Positions 1 through 8,570 of a stretch of 64,000 nt of DNA are shown in pieces. The notes below the pieces were generated by a model. The model was not told the origin of the DNA, did no database searches, and worked only from the letters and a program-made list of their open reading frames with translations. The DNA lies in assembly GCA_006969905.1 (NCBI GenBank), contig CP030887.1, forward strand, positions 682,001 through 746,000, in the 5' to 3' direction. The DNA comes from Balneolaceae bacterium (lineage in GTDB: Bacteria; Bacteroidota; Rhodothermia; Balneolales; Balneolaceae). The position numbers and the translations under genes were made by a program. Positions within the stretch are counted from its first letter, which is position 1. Every line of letters begins with the position of its first letter.

Positions 1-51
1 TTGCACCCGCTGAAAAACCGCTTTTTTTAACCATCATAACATCCGTTTTCT

Positions 52-1257
52 ATGAAAATCCACGAGTACCAGGCTAAGGAAATTTTAAAAAAATACGGCG
101 TTCCTGTTCCTGCAGGAATAGCAGCCACCAGTGTTGAAGAAGCAGTAAATGCTGCCAAACAATTAGAAGCTGATGGGGCTACCCTTTTTGTTGTTAAAGC
201 ACAGATTCATGCCGGTGGACGTGGTAAAGGCCGTACTAAAAAGAATAATGCGAAAGGGGTTATTCTTTGCAAAACGATTGAGGAAGTTCGTGAAGCAGCC
301 GAATCCTTACTAGGTGATATCCTGGTAACCATACAAACCGGAGAGGAAGGCCAGCTCGTACAGCGATTATACGTTACGGATGGTGTGGATATCGAAAAAG
401 AATTTTACCTGGGTATTCTTTTAGATCGTGCAGTGAGTAAAAATGTGATTATGGTTTCTACCGAAGGTGGTGTTGAAATTGAGCAGGTAGCGGAAGAAAC
501 CCCGGATAAGATTATCAAAGAATGGGTGGAGCCCGGCATGCCCCTCCAGGTTAACCAGGCCCGTCACCTGGCTTTTGAACTCGGCCTTGAAGGTGATGCA
601 TTGAAGAAAGGCATCAAATTCATTATGGCGATTTATAATGCCTACCTGGAAATCGACTCTGATATGTTTGAGATCAATCCCCTGATCCTTACACCCGATA
701 ACGAAGTGCTTGCACTGGATGCAAAAGTAACACTGGACGGAAATGCACTTTACCGCCACCCGGATTTAGCTGAATTGAAAGATGAATCCGAAGAAGATCC
801 TTTTGAACTCGAAGCCCAAAAATATAACCTGAACTACATAAAGCTGGATGGCAATGTAGGCTGCATGGTGAATGGTGCCGGTTTAGCTATGGCTACTATG
901 GATATCATTAAACTGTCCGGTGGTGAACCTGCTAATTTCCTGGATGTTGGAGGAGGAGCTAACGTAGATACTGTAAAAAATGGTTTCCGAATTATCCTGG
1001 ACGATCCCAATGTGAAAGCTATCCTGATTAATATTTTTGGGGGGATTGTTCGCTGTGATCGTGTAGCTAATGGAGTTATTGAGGCAGTAAAAGATCCGGA
1101 AATCGCAGAAAAAGTTAAGAATGTACCTATCATTGTTCGTTTACAAGGTACCAATGCTGCGGAAGCCAAAGAGATTATTGACAATTCAGGAATGAATGTA
1201 ATCTCTGCTGTACTTTTAAAAGAAGCTGCAGAGGCTGTATCTGAGGTGCTGGCCTGA
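52..1257 (+). CDS. sucC: succinyl-CoA synthetase (ADP-forming) beta subunit
   Basis: Beta subunit of succinate-CoA ligase, the TCA-cycle enzyme that couples succinyl-CoA cleavage to ATP formation; it works in the cytoplasm with the alpha subunit SucD, which is not in this window. The N-terminus MKIHEYQAKEILKKYGVPVP is the family signature. An ATP-grasp domain fills roughly the first 230 residues, with the nucleotide-binding stretch AQIHAGGRGKGR near residue 50. The C-terminal CoA-ligase domain carries FLDVGGGAN near residue 300 and NIFGGIVRCDRVANG near residue 330. At 401 residues it is slightly longer than the usual ~388. It is followed by a good hairpin terminator, so it appears to end its transcript. 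Identification is firm. Confidence 0.97.
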   Translation: MKIHEYQAKEILKKYGVPVPAGIAATSVEEAVNAAKQLEADGATLFVVKAQIHAGGRGKGRTKKNNAKGVILCKTIEEVREAAESLLGDILVTIQTGEEGQLVQRLYVTDGVDIEKEFYLGILLDRAVSKNVIMVSTEGGVEIEQVAEETPDKIIKEWVEPGMPLQVNQARHLAFELGLEGDALKKGIKFIMAIYNAYLEIDSDMFEINPLILTPDNEVLALDAKVTLDGNALYRHPDLAELKDESEEDPFELEAQKYNLNYIKLDGNVGCMVNGAGLAMATMDIIKLSGGEPANFLDVGGGANVDTVKNGFRIILDDPNVKAILINIFGGIVRCDRVANGVIEAVKDPEIAEKVKNVPIIVRLQGTNAAEAKEIIDNSGMNVISAVLLKEAAEAVSEVLA

Positions 1258-1286
1258 TAAGAAAAGTTAAATGTCTTTACTCTTTA

Positions 1287-1312
1287 AGCCCGATATTAAT
1301 CGGGCTGTTTTT
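1287..1312 (+). terminator. intrinsic terminator after sucC
   Basis: An 8-bp perfect stem (AGCCCGAT / ATCGGGCT) with a 4-base loop is followed directly by GTTTTTGT. It lies 30 bases after the sucC stop and ahead of the convergent bshA gene. Confidence 0.85.
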
Positions 1313-1350
1313 GTAATTACTGAGTATATGAAAGCTTTTAGATCCCCAGA

Positions 1351-2493
1351 CTAAACTTTTTCGACAAGCTTTTCTGTCACTTCTTTATAAAACTCTTCAT
1401 ACTGTTGAACCACATAATCCTGGTTGAATAATTCAGCCCGTTTTCTGGCATTGGCAGACATTTCTTTGTGAAGTGTTTCATTCGTTAAAACTTCAAAAGC
1501 ATTTTTTGCCATACAATCCACATCATCCAGATCACAAAGAAAGCCGGTTTCACCATGAATATTTACTTCAGGTAATCCCCCGATATTGGAGCTGATAACT
1601 GGAACGGAACAACTCATCGCCTCCAGAGCTGCTAACCCAAAAGTTTCCGAGCCCGATGGGATTAAAAACAGGTCAGCTATTGATAATACTTCTTCAACCT
1701 GCTCCAGTTTCCCCAAAAACCTTACATGTTCGCAAATTCCTAAGTCACGGCATTGCTGTTCTGTTCGTTGGCGGTCAGGGCCATCACCTACTAACAAGAG
1801 TTTGGCTTTTATGCCATGCTTCAAAATTCGGTCGAATACGGTAACCACTTCCGGTACGCGCTTTACCTTTCTGAAATTAGAAACGTGAACCACTACTTTT
1901 TCGTCATCAGGGCAAATTGCTTTTTTGAAATGGCTTTTGTTCGACTTTTGAAATCGGTTTAAGTCAATAAAATTCGGTATAACTTTTATACGTTGTTTGA
2001 TATCAAAACGATTATACGTTTCATTTTTTAAATACTCTGAAACCGCCGTAACCCCGTCACTTTTATCAATTGAGAATTCTACCACATGTTTATAGCTGGG
2101 GTCACTTCCCACCAGGGTTATATCCGTACCATGAAGAGTAGTAACAATAGGCACCTTTTTGGCTTTTTCAGCCATAATTTGTTTTGCTAAATAGGCGCTG
2201 GTAGCATGTGGTAATGCATAGTGCACATGTAGTAAGTCCAGGTTTTCATATTCAATCAGGTTCACCATTTGGGAGGCAAGCGCCAGGGCATAAGGGGGGT
2301 ATTCAAAGAGTGGATAAGAGTTTATTGCTACCTCATGGTAAGTTATACTAGTGGACAATGTCTCCAACCTTGCCGGTTTAGCATAGCTGAGAACATGTAT
2401 CTTGTGGCCTTTTTGTGCCAATACTTTTGCTAACTCTGTGGCCACCACACCACTTCCTCCAAAGGTTGGATAACATACAATACCAATATTCAT
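1351..2493 (-). CDS. bshA: N-acetyl-alpha-D-glucosaminyl L-malate synthase (bacillithiol synthesis)
   Basis: GT4-family glycosyltransferase that joins GlcNAc from UDP-GlcNAc to L-malate, the first step of bacillithiol synthesis. Seen: the N-terminal MNIGIVCYPTFGGSGVVATE typical of BshA, the acceptor-side motifs HVHYALPHA and TTLHGTDITLVG, and the C-terminal EX7E nucleotide-sugar motif (ETFGLAALEAMS). The reading frame extends six codons further (to 2511), but the ATG at 2493 gives the family N-terminus and has a GAGGAG sequence about 10 bases upstream. The product is 380 residues, normal for the family. It stands alone, convergent with sucC and divergent from the YebC gene. It implies a bacillithiol-based thiol buffer, relevant to the electrophile-type operon at 21.8-28.9 kb. 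Confidence 0.93.
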   Translation of the reverse strand: MNIGIVCYPTFGGSGVVATELAKVLAQKGHKIHVLSYAKPARLETLSTSITYHEVAINSYPLFEYPPYALALASQMVNLIEYENLDLLHVHYALPHATSAYLAKQIMAEKAKKVPIVTTLHGTDITLVGSDPSYKHVVEFSIDKSDGVTAVSEYLKNETYNRFDIKQRIKVIPNFIDLNRFQKSNKSHFKKAICPDDEKVVVHVSNFRKVKRVPEVVTVFDRILKHGIKAKLLLVGDGPDRQRTEQQCRDLGICEHVRFLGKLEQVEEVLSIADLFLIPSGSETFGLAALEAMSCSVPVISSNIGGLPEVNIHGETGFLCDLDDVDCMAKNAFEVLTNETLHKEMSANARKRAELFNQDYVVQQYEEFYKEVTEKLVEKV

Positions 2494-2697
2494 TCCAGAA
2501 GAGCTCCTCAATTATTTTTTCTAAAGTACTTATTCTCTTTAAGAATATTGTACACCAAACACATCCTTTAACAGTTTAGTTTTATCAGAATGCTTTAATT
2601 CTTTTTAAAATACAATACTTCCACTTGAGCCATGAGAATGTTAATTTTCTTTGCTTTGAACAGTTTTAAAACCTGATAACAAATTTCTGAAGCAAAC

Positions 2698-3453
2698 ATG
2701 GCAGGACATTCCAAATGGGCGAACATTCGCCATAAAAAAGCCAAGGAAGACGCAAAGAGATCAAAAGTCTTTACCAAGCATATTAAAGAATTGACGGTTG
2801 CTGCCCGTGAAGGCGGTGGCGATCCGGCAGGGAACCCACGCCTTTCGCTTGCCATAGATAATGCCAAAGCAGTTAATCTTCCAAAAGACAATATAGAACG
2901 GGCCATTAAGCGTGGAACAGGTGAGGGCGCCGATGCTGTACACTATGAGGAAGTAACCTTTGAAGGGTACGGCCCCGGTGGTATCGCTTATTTTGTGGAA
3001 GCAACTACCGATAATAACACACGAACTGTTTCGGAGGTGCGCCATATTTTCACCAAGCATGGCGGTAATATGGGTACAAACGGATCGGTTGGTTTTCTTT
3101 TTGAACAAAAAGGAATGATTCAAATCCCTTCAGAAGGACTTGATGAAGAGGAATTTATGCTGTTGGCTATTGATGCCGGGGCAGATGATGTTCAGACTGA
3201 GGAAGGATTCTTTATAATTTATACCGCCCGTGAAGAACTTTTTAATGTCCGTACTAATCTTGAAAAGGAAGGTATAAACATAGAATCTGCCGACTTAGTA
3301 AGGGAAGCAACAACTGAAACAAAAGTAGATACAGATACGGCTCTCCTTAATTTTAAGATGATGGAAAAATTTGAAGAGAACGATGACGTTAACAACGTGT
3401 TTACTAATATGCTGATGGATGACGAAACGCTGGCAGTTGCAGAAGCACTTTAA
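2698..3453 (+). CDS. YebC/PmpR (TACO1) family regulator
   Basis: Member of the YebC/PmpR/TACO1 family. Members have been described as DNA-binding transcription regulators and, more recently, as translation factors acting at difficult (proline-rich) sequences; the sequence cannot tell which role applies here. Seen: the invariant N-terminus MAGHSKWANIRHKKAK, the basic helix KRSKVFTKHIKELTVAAREGG, NLPKDNIERAIKRGTGE, and a normal length of 251 residues. It lies 6 bases ahead of a run of four Bat-like genes with overlapping or near-overlapping ends, so it probably heads that transcript. A divergent ~200-base region separates it from bshA and should hold both promoters. Confidence 0.93.
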   Translation: MAGHSKWANIRHKKAKEDAKRSKVFTKHIKELTVAAREGGGDPAGNPRLSLAIDNAKAVNLPKDNIERAIKRGTGEGADAVHYEEVTFEGYGPGGIAYFVEATTDNNTRTVSEVRHIFTKHGGNMGTNGSVGFLFEQKGMIQIPSEGLDEEEFMLLAIDAGADDVQTEEGFFIIYTAREELFNVRTNLEKEGINIESADLVREATTETKVDTDTALLNFKMMEKFEENDDVNNVFTNMLMDDETLAVAEAL

Positions 3454-3459
3454 AGTTGT

Positions 3460-4095
3460 ATGAAACTCGTTTTTATTTACATAACATTTTTACTTTTTAC
3501 TGCGGTTTTCGCAGATGGGGATGCCCGTAAAGGCAATGAAGCCTATGAAAAAGGAGAGTATGCAGTTGCCGATTCCCTGTATAGAATCGCACTTGAAACT
3601 GACCCTGAAAATGCCAAATTGCATTTTAACCTTGGTAACGCTTTGGCAAAGCAGGGCAAAATTGAAGAAGCCATTGAGTCATATTTGCAATTTGAATCAC
3701 TCTCCGAAACAAAAGAAGACAAATCTTTAGCCCAGTATAACATAGGAACCCTTTTAGCTGAAACGGAAAAATGGAAGCCCGCAAAACTCCATTTCAGGAA
3801 TGCATTAAAAATGAACCCCGGAGATTTCGAAGCCAAACATAATTTTGAACTTGCCGCCCGTAATGCCCAGGATGAAGAGAATGAGCAGCAACAACAGCAA
3901 GATCAAAACCAGGAACAACCTGAACCTTCAGAATATGCTAAGGCCATGAAAAAGCAGGCCGAAAAATTAGTTAGTGAACGCCAATACAAACAAGCGTATG
4001 ATTTAATGCAACGGGCCTTGCAAGCAGACGAAACGGTTCGGGCTTTTAATGACTTTATACAAAGAATTGGAACTGTAGACCAAATTGATTCGTGA
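3460..4095 (+). CDS. TPR-repeat protein of the Bat operon (BatC-like)
   Basis: A 211-residue exported TPR protein. Residues 1-19 form a signal peptide (MKLVFIYITFLLFTAVFA). Three to four TPR units follow (for example NAKLHFNLGNALAKQGKIEEAIESYLQF and KPAKLHFRNALKMNPGDFEAKHNFELA). A Gln-rich linker near residue 140 (NEQQQQQDQNQEQPEP) precedes a last TPR-like helix pair. In Bacteroidota Bat operons a TPR protein of this kind (BatC) sits beside BatD and BatE, which is the arrangement here. Its role is probably scaffolding at the periplasmic face of the inner membrane. The BatA/BatB von Willebrand proteins and MoxR ATPase usually found alongside are not in the window. Confidence 0.75.
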   Translation: MKLVFIYITFLLFTAVFADGDARKGNEAYEKGEYAVADSLYRIALETDPENAKLHFNLGNALAKQGKIEEAIESYLQFESLSETKEDKSLAQYNIGTLLAETEKWKPAKLHFRNALKMNPGDFEAKHNFELAARNAQDEENEQQQQQDQNQEQPEPSEYAKAMKKQAEKLVSERQYKQAYDLMQRALQADETVRAFNDFIQRIGTVDQIDS

Positions 4096-4098
4096 CCT

Positions 4099-4629
4099 AT
4101 GAAAAAGATTACTATTACTATAGCGGCCTTATTTTTTACTGCAGCGAGTTATGCCCAAACAGCTAATGACTATTTCCATAATTCTGCCAATTCATATATA
4201 AATGCTGATTTACAATCTGCTATTGAACAAGTGGAACAGGGACTTGCCCGATTTCCAAATGATCGCAAGCTTAATGATTTAAAAAAGAAACTGGAAGAAG
4301 AGCAGGAGAAACAGCAACAACAGCAGAATCAAAACCAGCAAAACCAGGAGCAGGAGCAACAAGACCAGGATCAGCAATCTCAGAATGATGAAGAGCAACA
4401 AAATCAGGAGCAAAACGAGGAAGAGCAACAGCAAGATCAGCAAGAAGGTGATGGAAGTGAAGCTGAGCCCCAGGAACCTAAAGACGGAGAGCCTTTAGAC
4501 TCAAAAGAAATAAGTAAAGAAGATGCTGAGAAAATCTTAAAAGCCCTTGCTCAAAAAGAAAAAGAGCTTCTTAAAGAGTTTAAAAAGCAAAAATCAAAGA
4601 ATAGTGCCAAGCATGATAAAGACTGGTAG
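4099..4629 (+). CDS. second Bat-operon TPR-like protein with Gln/Glu-rich linker
   Basis: A 176-residue exported protein. It has a signal peptide (about residues 1-19, ending SYAQ) and one TPR-like unit (FHNSANSYINADLQSAIEQVEQGLARFPND). A long low-complexity stretch of Gln, Glu, Asp and Asn runs from about residue 70 to 125, and the tail is Lys/Glu-rich. It starts 3 bases after the previous stop and overlaps the batD start by 17 bases, so the genes are probably co-translated. It looks like a degenerate tandem copy of the preceding BatC-like gene. The CAA/CAG-rich DNA at 4305-4440 could be prone to slippage. The function is inferred from context only. Confidence 0.65.
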   Translation: MKKITITIAALFFTAASYAQTANDYFHNSANSYINADLQSAIEQVEQGLARFPNDRKLNDLKKKLEEEQEKQQQQQNQNQQNQEQEQQDQDQQSQNDEEQQNQEQNEEEQQQDQQEGDGSEAEPQEPKDGEPLDSKEISKEDAEKILKALAQKEKELLKEFKKQKSKNSAKHDKDW

Positions 4630-6364
4630 GCCATTTCGTTCGGTTTCTTTTTTATTTCTTTTCTCAATCCTTTTCAGCAGTGTTTATGCGCAGGAAGTAA
4701 GCGTAGAAGCTACTCTCAGTGAAACAAATATTTTTGCAGGCGAAGGAGTTACTCTTGATGTGGTTGTATCAAGTTCTTCGCTTAGTTCTCTTGAACGCCC
4801 AACTTTGCCCGACATCCCCGGCCTTAGATGGCTGCCTAACCGAACCAGCCAAAGCAGTAACTATTCATATATTAACGGCAGGCCCTCGGTTTCCCAATCG
4901 TATGGGTTTCAGCTCATTGCAGAAGAAGTGGGCAATTACACAATACCACCCATTTCGGTTCAGGTAAATGGTAAAAGTTACTCAACCAAGGCCATTTCCT
5001 TTAAAGTATTAGATCCCAAAACTATTGATTCGGGACAGGCTGAACGATCTCCTGATATTTATGTGCGGCTTGAACCTACCGATTTAAACCCGGTAATTGG
5101 GCAACAAATAATTGCTGATGTTGTGCTTTATTTTAAAAATGGAATTGAGGTTTCCTCATACCAGGCTTCTCCTGGCTGGAAGGCAGAAGGCTTCTGGAAA
5201 GAAACTTTGGAAAATCCGCAACGCGCCCGTCCTACCTCTGTAATTTTGAATGGCGTACGCTATCAAAAAGCAAAACTGCTTCAGTATGCTATCTTTCCAA
5301 CAAAAGCCGGAGAACTTACATTAAGCCCGTTTGAAATTACCATACGGGTTCGCCAAAACCGCAGAAATATTCGTGACCCTTTTAGTTTTGGTTTTGCCCA
5401 GGAAAGCAAAGACCTGCTAACCCTGCCGGTAACCATAAATGTACAACGCCTGCCTGAACCGGAAAGAGGGGTATTTAATGGCGCGGTTGGCGATCTGGAA
5501 ATAAAGAGAAGTATTAAACCGGCCTCAGCCTTTGTAGGCGAAAGCATTGAAATTATTACTGAGATTTCGGGAACCGGCAATATCCCGCTTCTCAATAAAC
5601 CCGAATATGATTACCCTGAAAACCTGGAAAAGTATAATCCCCAGGAAAATACGAACATTACTCGGACTAACAGGCAAATTGGGGGCACTAAAACATTTAC
5701 TGATATTGTAATTGCCAGAAATGAAGGACGTTTTGAAATTCCGGCTAAAGAAGTGGCCATTTATAACCCTTCCAGGAATGCCTTCGAATATACCATGCTC
5801 CCGGCATTAGCTATAGAAGCAAAAAAGGATCCGCGAGCTGTTGCCACTCCTCTAACTGAGCTGCGGTTAGATGTTAAGCCGGTAAAAGGCCTGGCTAGCT
5901 GGGTTTCAACTTCCTACACACCACTATACGAACGGGGAATAGTGTGGATGTTAATCGGAACCCCTCCTTTTCTTTTGCTGCTGGCTTTTGGATATAAAAC
6001 CTATCTGGAAAAGATGAGCTCAGATGTTGGTTTTGCCAGGTCTCAAAAAGCAAAATCAAAAGCAGATAATATTCTTGCTGATGCTACCAAAAGTGATAAT
6101 GTAAAAGAAGGGTATCACCTGATTCAACAGGCACTTAATCAATTTATAACTGATAAGTTAAATCTTCCTGAAGCCGGTTTATCGTCTGATGCTTTGGTAA
6201 CCGAATTGCAGGCAAAAACAAATGATGCCCCTGTCCAGGAGCTTAAAAAACTATTAACAAAATGTGAAACTATAGCTTATGCACCCGGTACTTCTCAACA
6301 GGATTTAAGTGATGATATCGAAACAGCCAACCTGCTGATTAGGCAAATTTCTAAAGCTTTATGA
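4613..6364 (+). CDS. batD: BatD-like protein (aerotolerance-operon membrane protein)
   Basis: A 583-residue BatD family protein. It has a signal peptide (SVSFLFLFSILFSSVYAQ), a large periplasmic beta-rich region made of Ig-like/BatD modules (VSVEATLSETNIFAGEGVTLDVVV; FKNGIEVSSYQASPGWKAEGFW), one transmembrane helix near residue 445 (MLIGTPPFLLLLAFGYKTYL) and a C-terminal cytoplasmic helical region. The frame runs upstream to a TTG, but the ATG at 4613 gives a proper signal peptide and a short overlap with the previous gene. Bat proteins were first linked to aerotolerance in Bacteroides and are thought to form an inner-membrane complex with VWA proteins. The stop overlaps the next start as ATGA. 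Confidence 0.88.
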   Translation: MIKTGRPFRSVSFLFLFSILFSSVYAQEVSVEATLSETNIFAGEGVTLDVVVSSSSLSSLERPTLPDIPGLRWLPNRTSQSSNYSYINGRPSVSQSYGFQLIAEEVGNYTIPPISVQVNGKSYSTKAISFKVLDPKTIDSGQAERSPDIYVRLEPTDLNPVIGQQIIADVVLYFKNGIEVSSYQASPGWKAEGFWKETLENPQRARPTSVILNGVRYQKAKLLQYAIFPTKAGELTLSPFEITIRVRQNRRNIRDPFSFGFAQESKDLLTLPVTINVQRLPEPERGVFNGAVGDLEIKRSIKPASAFVGESIEIITEISGTGNIPLLNKPEYDYPENLEKYNPQENTNITRTNRQIGGTKTFTDIVIARNEGRFEIPAKEVAIYNPSRNAFEYTMLPALAIEAKKDPRAVATPLTELRLDVKPVKGLASWVSTSYTPLYERGIVWMLIGTPPFLLLLAFGYKTYLEKMSSDVGFARSQKAKSKADNILADATKSDNVKEGYHLIQQALNQFITDKLNLPEAGLSSDALVTELQAKTNDAPVQELKKLLTKCETIAYAPGTSQQDLSDDIETANLLIRQISKAL

Positions 6365-7134
6365 AAGTAAATACGTTATTCCTGGCTATTTTTTCGGTTT
6401 TAATTCTTTCTGTCTCTTCCATTGCCCGGCAAACTGCACAAGCTGAATTTGACCAAGCAAATACACTGATTGAGAACGGACAATACAGCGAGGCCTTGGC
6501 AAAATTCCGGAATATTGAAGCCTCCGGTTTTGTCTCGGGCCCTCTTTACCTGAATATGGGAATTACGGCACTGCAAATTGATTCACTTGGCCTTGCAAAA
6601 TACTATTTGCTCAAAGCTTCTTCTTTTAAAGAAGTTTCTGAAGGATCTTTAGAGGCCCTCGAGTATGTGAACTCTCAATTCAGCAGGCAATCAGCAACGC
6701 TGCCTAAGCTGCCTTGGGATCGGGCTATCGACTGGATGAAAACCGTACCCAAGGCATTCGGGGTTTTTATAGTCGGGTACATTTTTGCAATGTTCGGACT
6801 AATTCTCCTGCTTGGTAAATGGTTTGGTTTTCTTTCATTTAAAAAGCAAAACCCATTTATAATTGGCTTCATCATTTCTTCTTTTTTAATCCTGATTTTA
6901 TCCTTTTATGTTGAATACATAAATCAACGATATGATGAAGCAATTTTGATTATCCAGGAAACAACAGTATTGGAGCAACCCAAAGAAGATGCTAACCTGA
7001 TTAGTATGGCTTACGAAGGTTACTCGCTAACTATTGATCACGAAAAAAGTATCAACTCTGAGAATTGGTATTATGTCCGGCTTGGAAATGGGCAATTTGG
7101 CTGGATAAAACAAAAGGGAGTAAACATCCTTTAA
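6361..7134 (+). CDS. BatE-like TPR / membrane / SH3-domain protein
   Basis: A 257-residue protein. It has a signal peptide (residues 1-22), two TPR-like units (about 25-110), two transmembrane helices (about 132-152 and 163-183), and a C-terminal SH3-like domain (about 195-257; ETTVLEQPKEDANLISMAYEGYSLTI ... WYYVRLGNGQFGWIKQKGV). TPR plus SH3 is the BatE layout. The 4-base ATGA overlap with batD supports translational coupling. The gene ends the Bat-like operon; the next gene begins 26 bases later and is an unrelated peptidase. Confidence 0.8.
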   Translation: MKVNTLFLAIFSVLILSVSSIARQTAQAEFDQANTLIENGQYSEALAKFRNIEASGFVSGPLYLNMGITALQIDSLGLAKYYLLKASSFKEVSEGSLEALEYVNSQFSRQSATLPKLPWDRAIDWMKTVPKAFGVFIVGYIFAMFGLILLLGKWFGFLSFKKQNPFIIGFIISSFLILILSFYVEYINQRYDEAILIIQETTVLEQPKEDANLISMAYEGYSLTIDHEKSINSENWYYVRLGNGQFGWIKQKGVNIL

Positions 7135-7160
7135 ATTTTAATTTAAGCTCACATAAATTC

Positions 7161-8531
7161 ATGAGTACTTCACAAGATTATATAGATAATAATAAAGATC
7201 GCTTTATAGACGAGCTTTTTGAACTCCTTCGAATCCCAAGTGTAAGCACCGATTCGGAAAAAAAAGGCGATATACGAAAAGCAGCTGACTTCCTGCTGAA
7301 TCAATTTAATTCTTTGAACCTGAATCGCACTAAACTTTTCGAGACTGGTGGAAACCCGATTGTTTATGCTGAACATTGCCCTCATGATGACAAACCTACC
7401 GTTTTGGTATATGGGCATTATGATGTCCAGCCTTCCGATCCTGACGAACTATGGGATTCTCCTGCCTTTGAGCCCGTAATAAAAGATGGTGATGTATATG
7501 CCCGTGGTGCCAGCGATGATAAAGGTCAGTCTTATACGCATATTAAGGCTATTGAAAGCTTTGTTAAAACCGGACAGGAAATACCTGTAAACGTAAAGTT
7601 TATTTTAGAAGGAGAAGAAGAAATAGGTTCTCCAAACCTGGTTCCTTTTATTGAAGCACACAAAGAAATGCTAAAATGCGATATGGTTCTTATCTCTGAC
7701 ACAGCCATGTTCGGTAAAGATATGCCTTCGATTACCTACGGGCTTCGTGGCCTTGCCTACATGGAAGTTGAGGTTGTTGGCCCCAATCGTGATTTGCACT
7801 CAGGAGTATATGGCGGGGCAGTAGAAAACCCAGTGAATGTACTTTGTGAAATGATTGCGAAACTAAAAGATGAAGATGGTGTTATCCAAATTCCGGGATT
7901 TTATGACAAAGTAATTCCCCTTACTGAAGCTGACAGATCCGCCTCTGCCGCACTCCCATTTGACGAAGAAGCCTATAAAAAATCATTAGATATAAATGCT
8001 GTACACGGTGAGAAAGGATATACAACCTTAGAAAGAGCTTCTGCCCGGCCTACTTTAGATGTTAACGGGATATGGGGAGGGTACATTGGGGAAGGAGCCA
8101 AAACCGTGCTTCCCTCAAAAGCTAATGCTAAGATAAGTATGCGTTTGGTGCCCGATCAGCATCCTAAAGAAATAGCAAAATTATTTAGCGATTACTTCAA
8201 TTCGCTTGCGCCAAATACTGTAAAAGTAACTGTTAATGAACATCACGGTGGCCATGCAGCAGTAACCGATCTTTCTTTCTATGGGTTAAAAGCTGCTGCA
8301 AAAGCTTTTGAGGATGTTTACAAAAAGGAACCTTTGTTTGCCAGGGAAGGTGGTTCTATCCCTATTGTTGCAGACTTTAAAAAAGTACTGGGGGTGGAAT
8401 CAATTTTGATGGGATTTGGGCTAACAAGTGATGCTATTCATTCCCCTAATGAGAAGTTTTCTTTGAAAGACTTTCACCGGGGAATAAAAACTTCTGCCCG
8501 GTTTATGGAGTTACTTGCGGAAATGAAATAA
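7161..8531 (+). CDS. M20 family metallodipeptidase
   Basis: A 456-residue cytoplasmic M20 (ArgE/DapE/ACY1/CPG2) dipeptidase that would cleave dipeptides or small peptides with a di-zinc site. Zinc-site motifs seen: VYGHYDVQP (His, with the nearby Asp), GASDDKGQ (bridging Asp), EGEEEIGSP (catalytic Glu and metal Glu), and a C-terminal IHSPNE (His). A lid/dimerisation domain starts near GLRGLAYMEVEVVGP. The frame extends to a TTG at 7065 inside the previous gene; the ATG at 7161 matches the family N-terminus (SQDYIDNNKDRFIDELFELLRIPSVS). A bidirectional-looking hairpin follows the stop. Confidence 0.93.
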   Translation: MSTSQDYIDNNKDRFIDELFELLRIPSVSTDSEKKGDIRKAADFLLNQFNSLNLNRTKLFETGGNPIVYAEHCPHDDKPTVLVYGHYDVQPSDPDELWDSPAFEPVIKDGDVYARGASDDKGQSYTHIKAIESFVKTGQEIPVNVKFILEGEEEIGSPNLVPFIEAHKEMLKCDMVLISDTAMFGKDMPSITYGLRGLAYMEVEVVGPNRDLHSGVYGGAVENPVNVLCEMIAKLKDEDGVIQIPGFYDKVIPLTEADRSASAALPFDEEAYKKSLDINAVHGEKGYTTLERASARPTLDVNGIWGGYIGEGAKTVLPSKANAKISMRLVPDQHPKEIAKLFSDYFNSLAPNTVKVTVNEHHGGHAAVTDLSFYGLKAAAKAFEDVYKKEPLFAREGGSIPIVADFKKVLGVESILMGFGLTSDAIHSPNEKFSLKDFHRGIKTSARFMELLAEMK

Positions 8532-8538
8532 CTAATAG

Positions 8539-8570
8539 ATAGCCCGGACACAAAACGGGCTATTTTATTT
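8539..8570 (+). terminator. intrinsic terminator after the M20 peptidase
   Basis: An 8-bp perfect stem ATAGCCCG / CGGGCTAT with a short loop is followed by TTTATTT. It sits between two convergent genes and just touches the last bases of the TolC-type gene. Confidence 0.85.
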
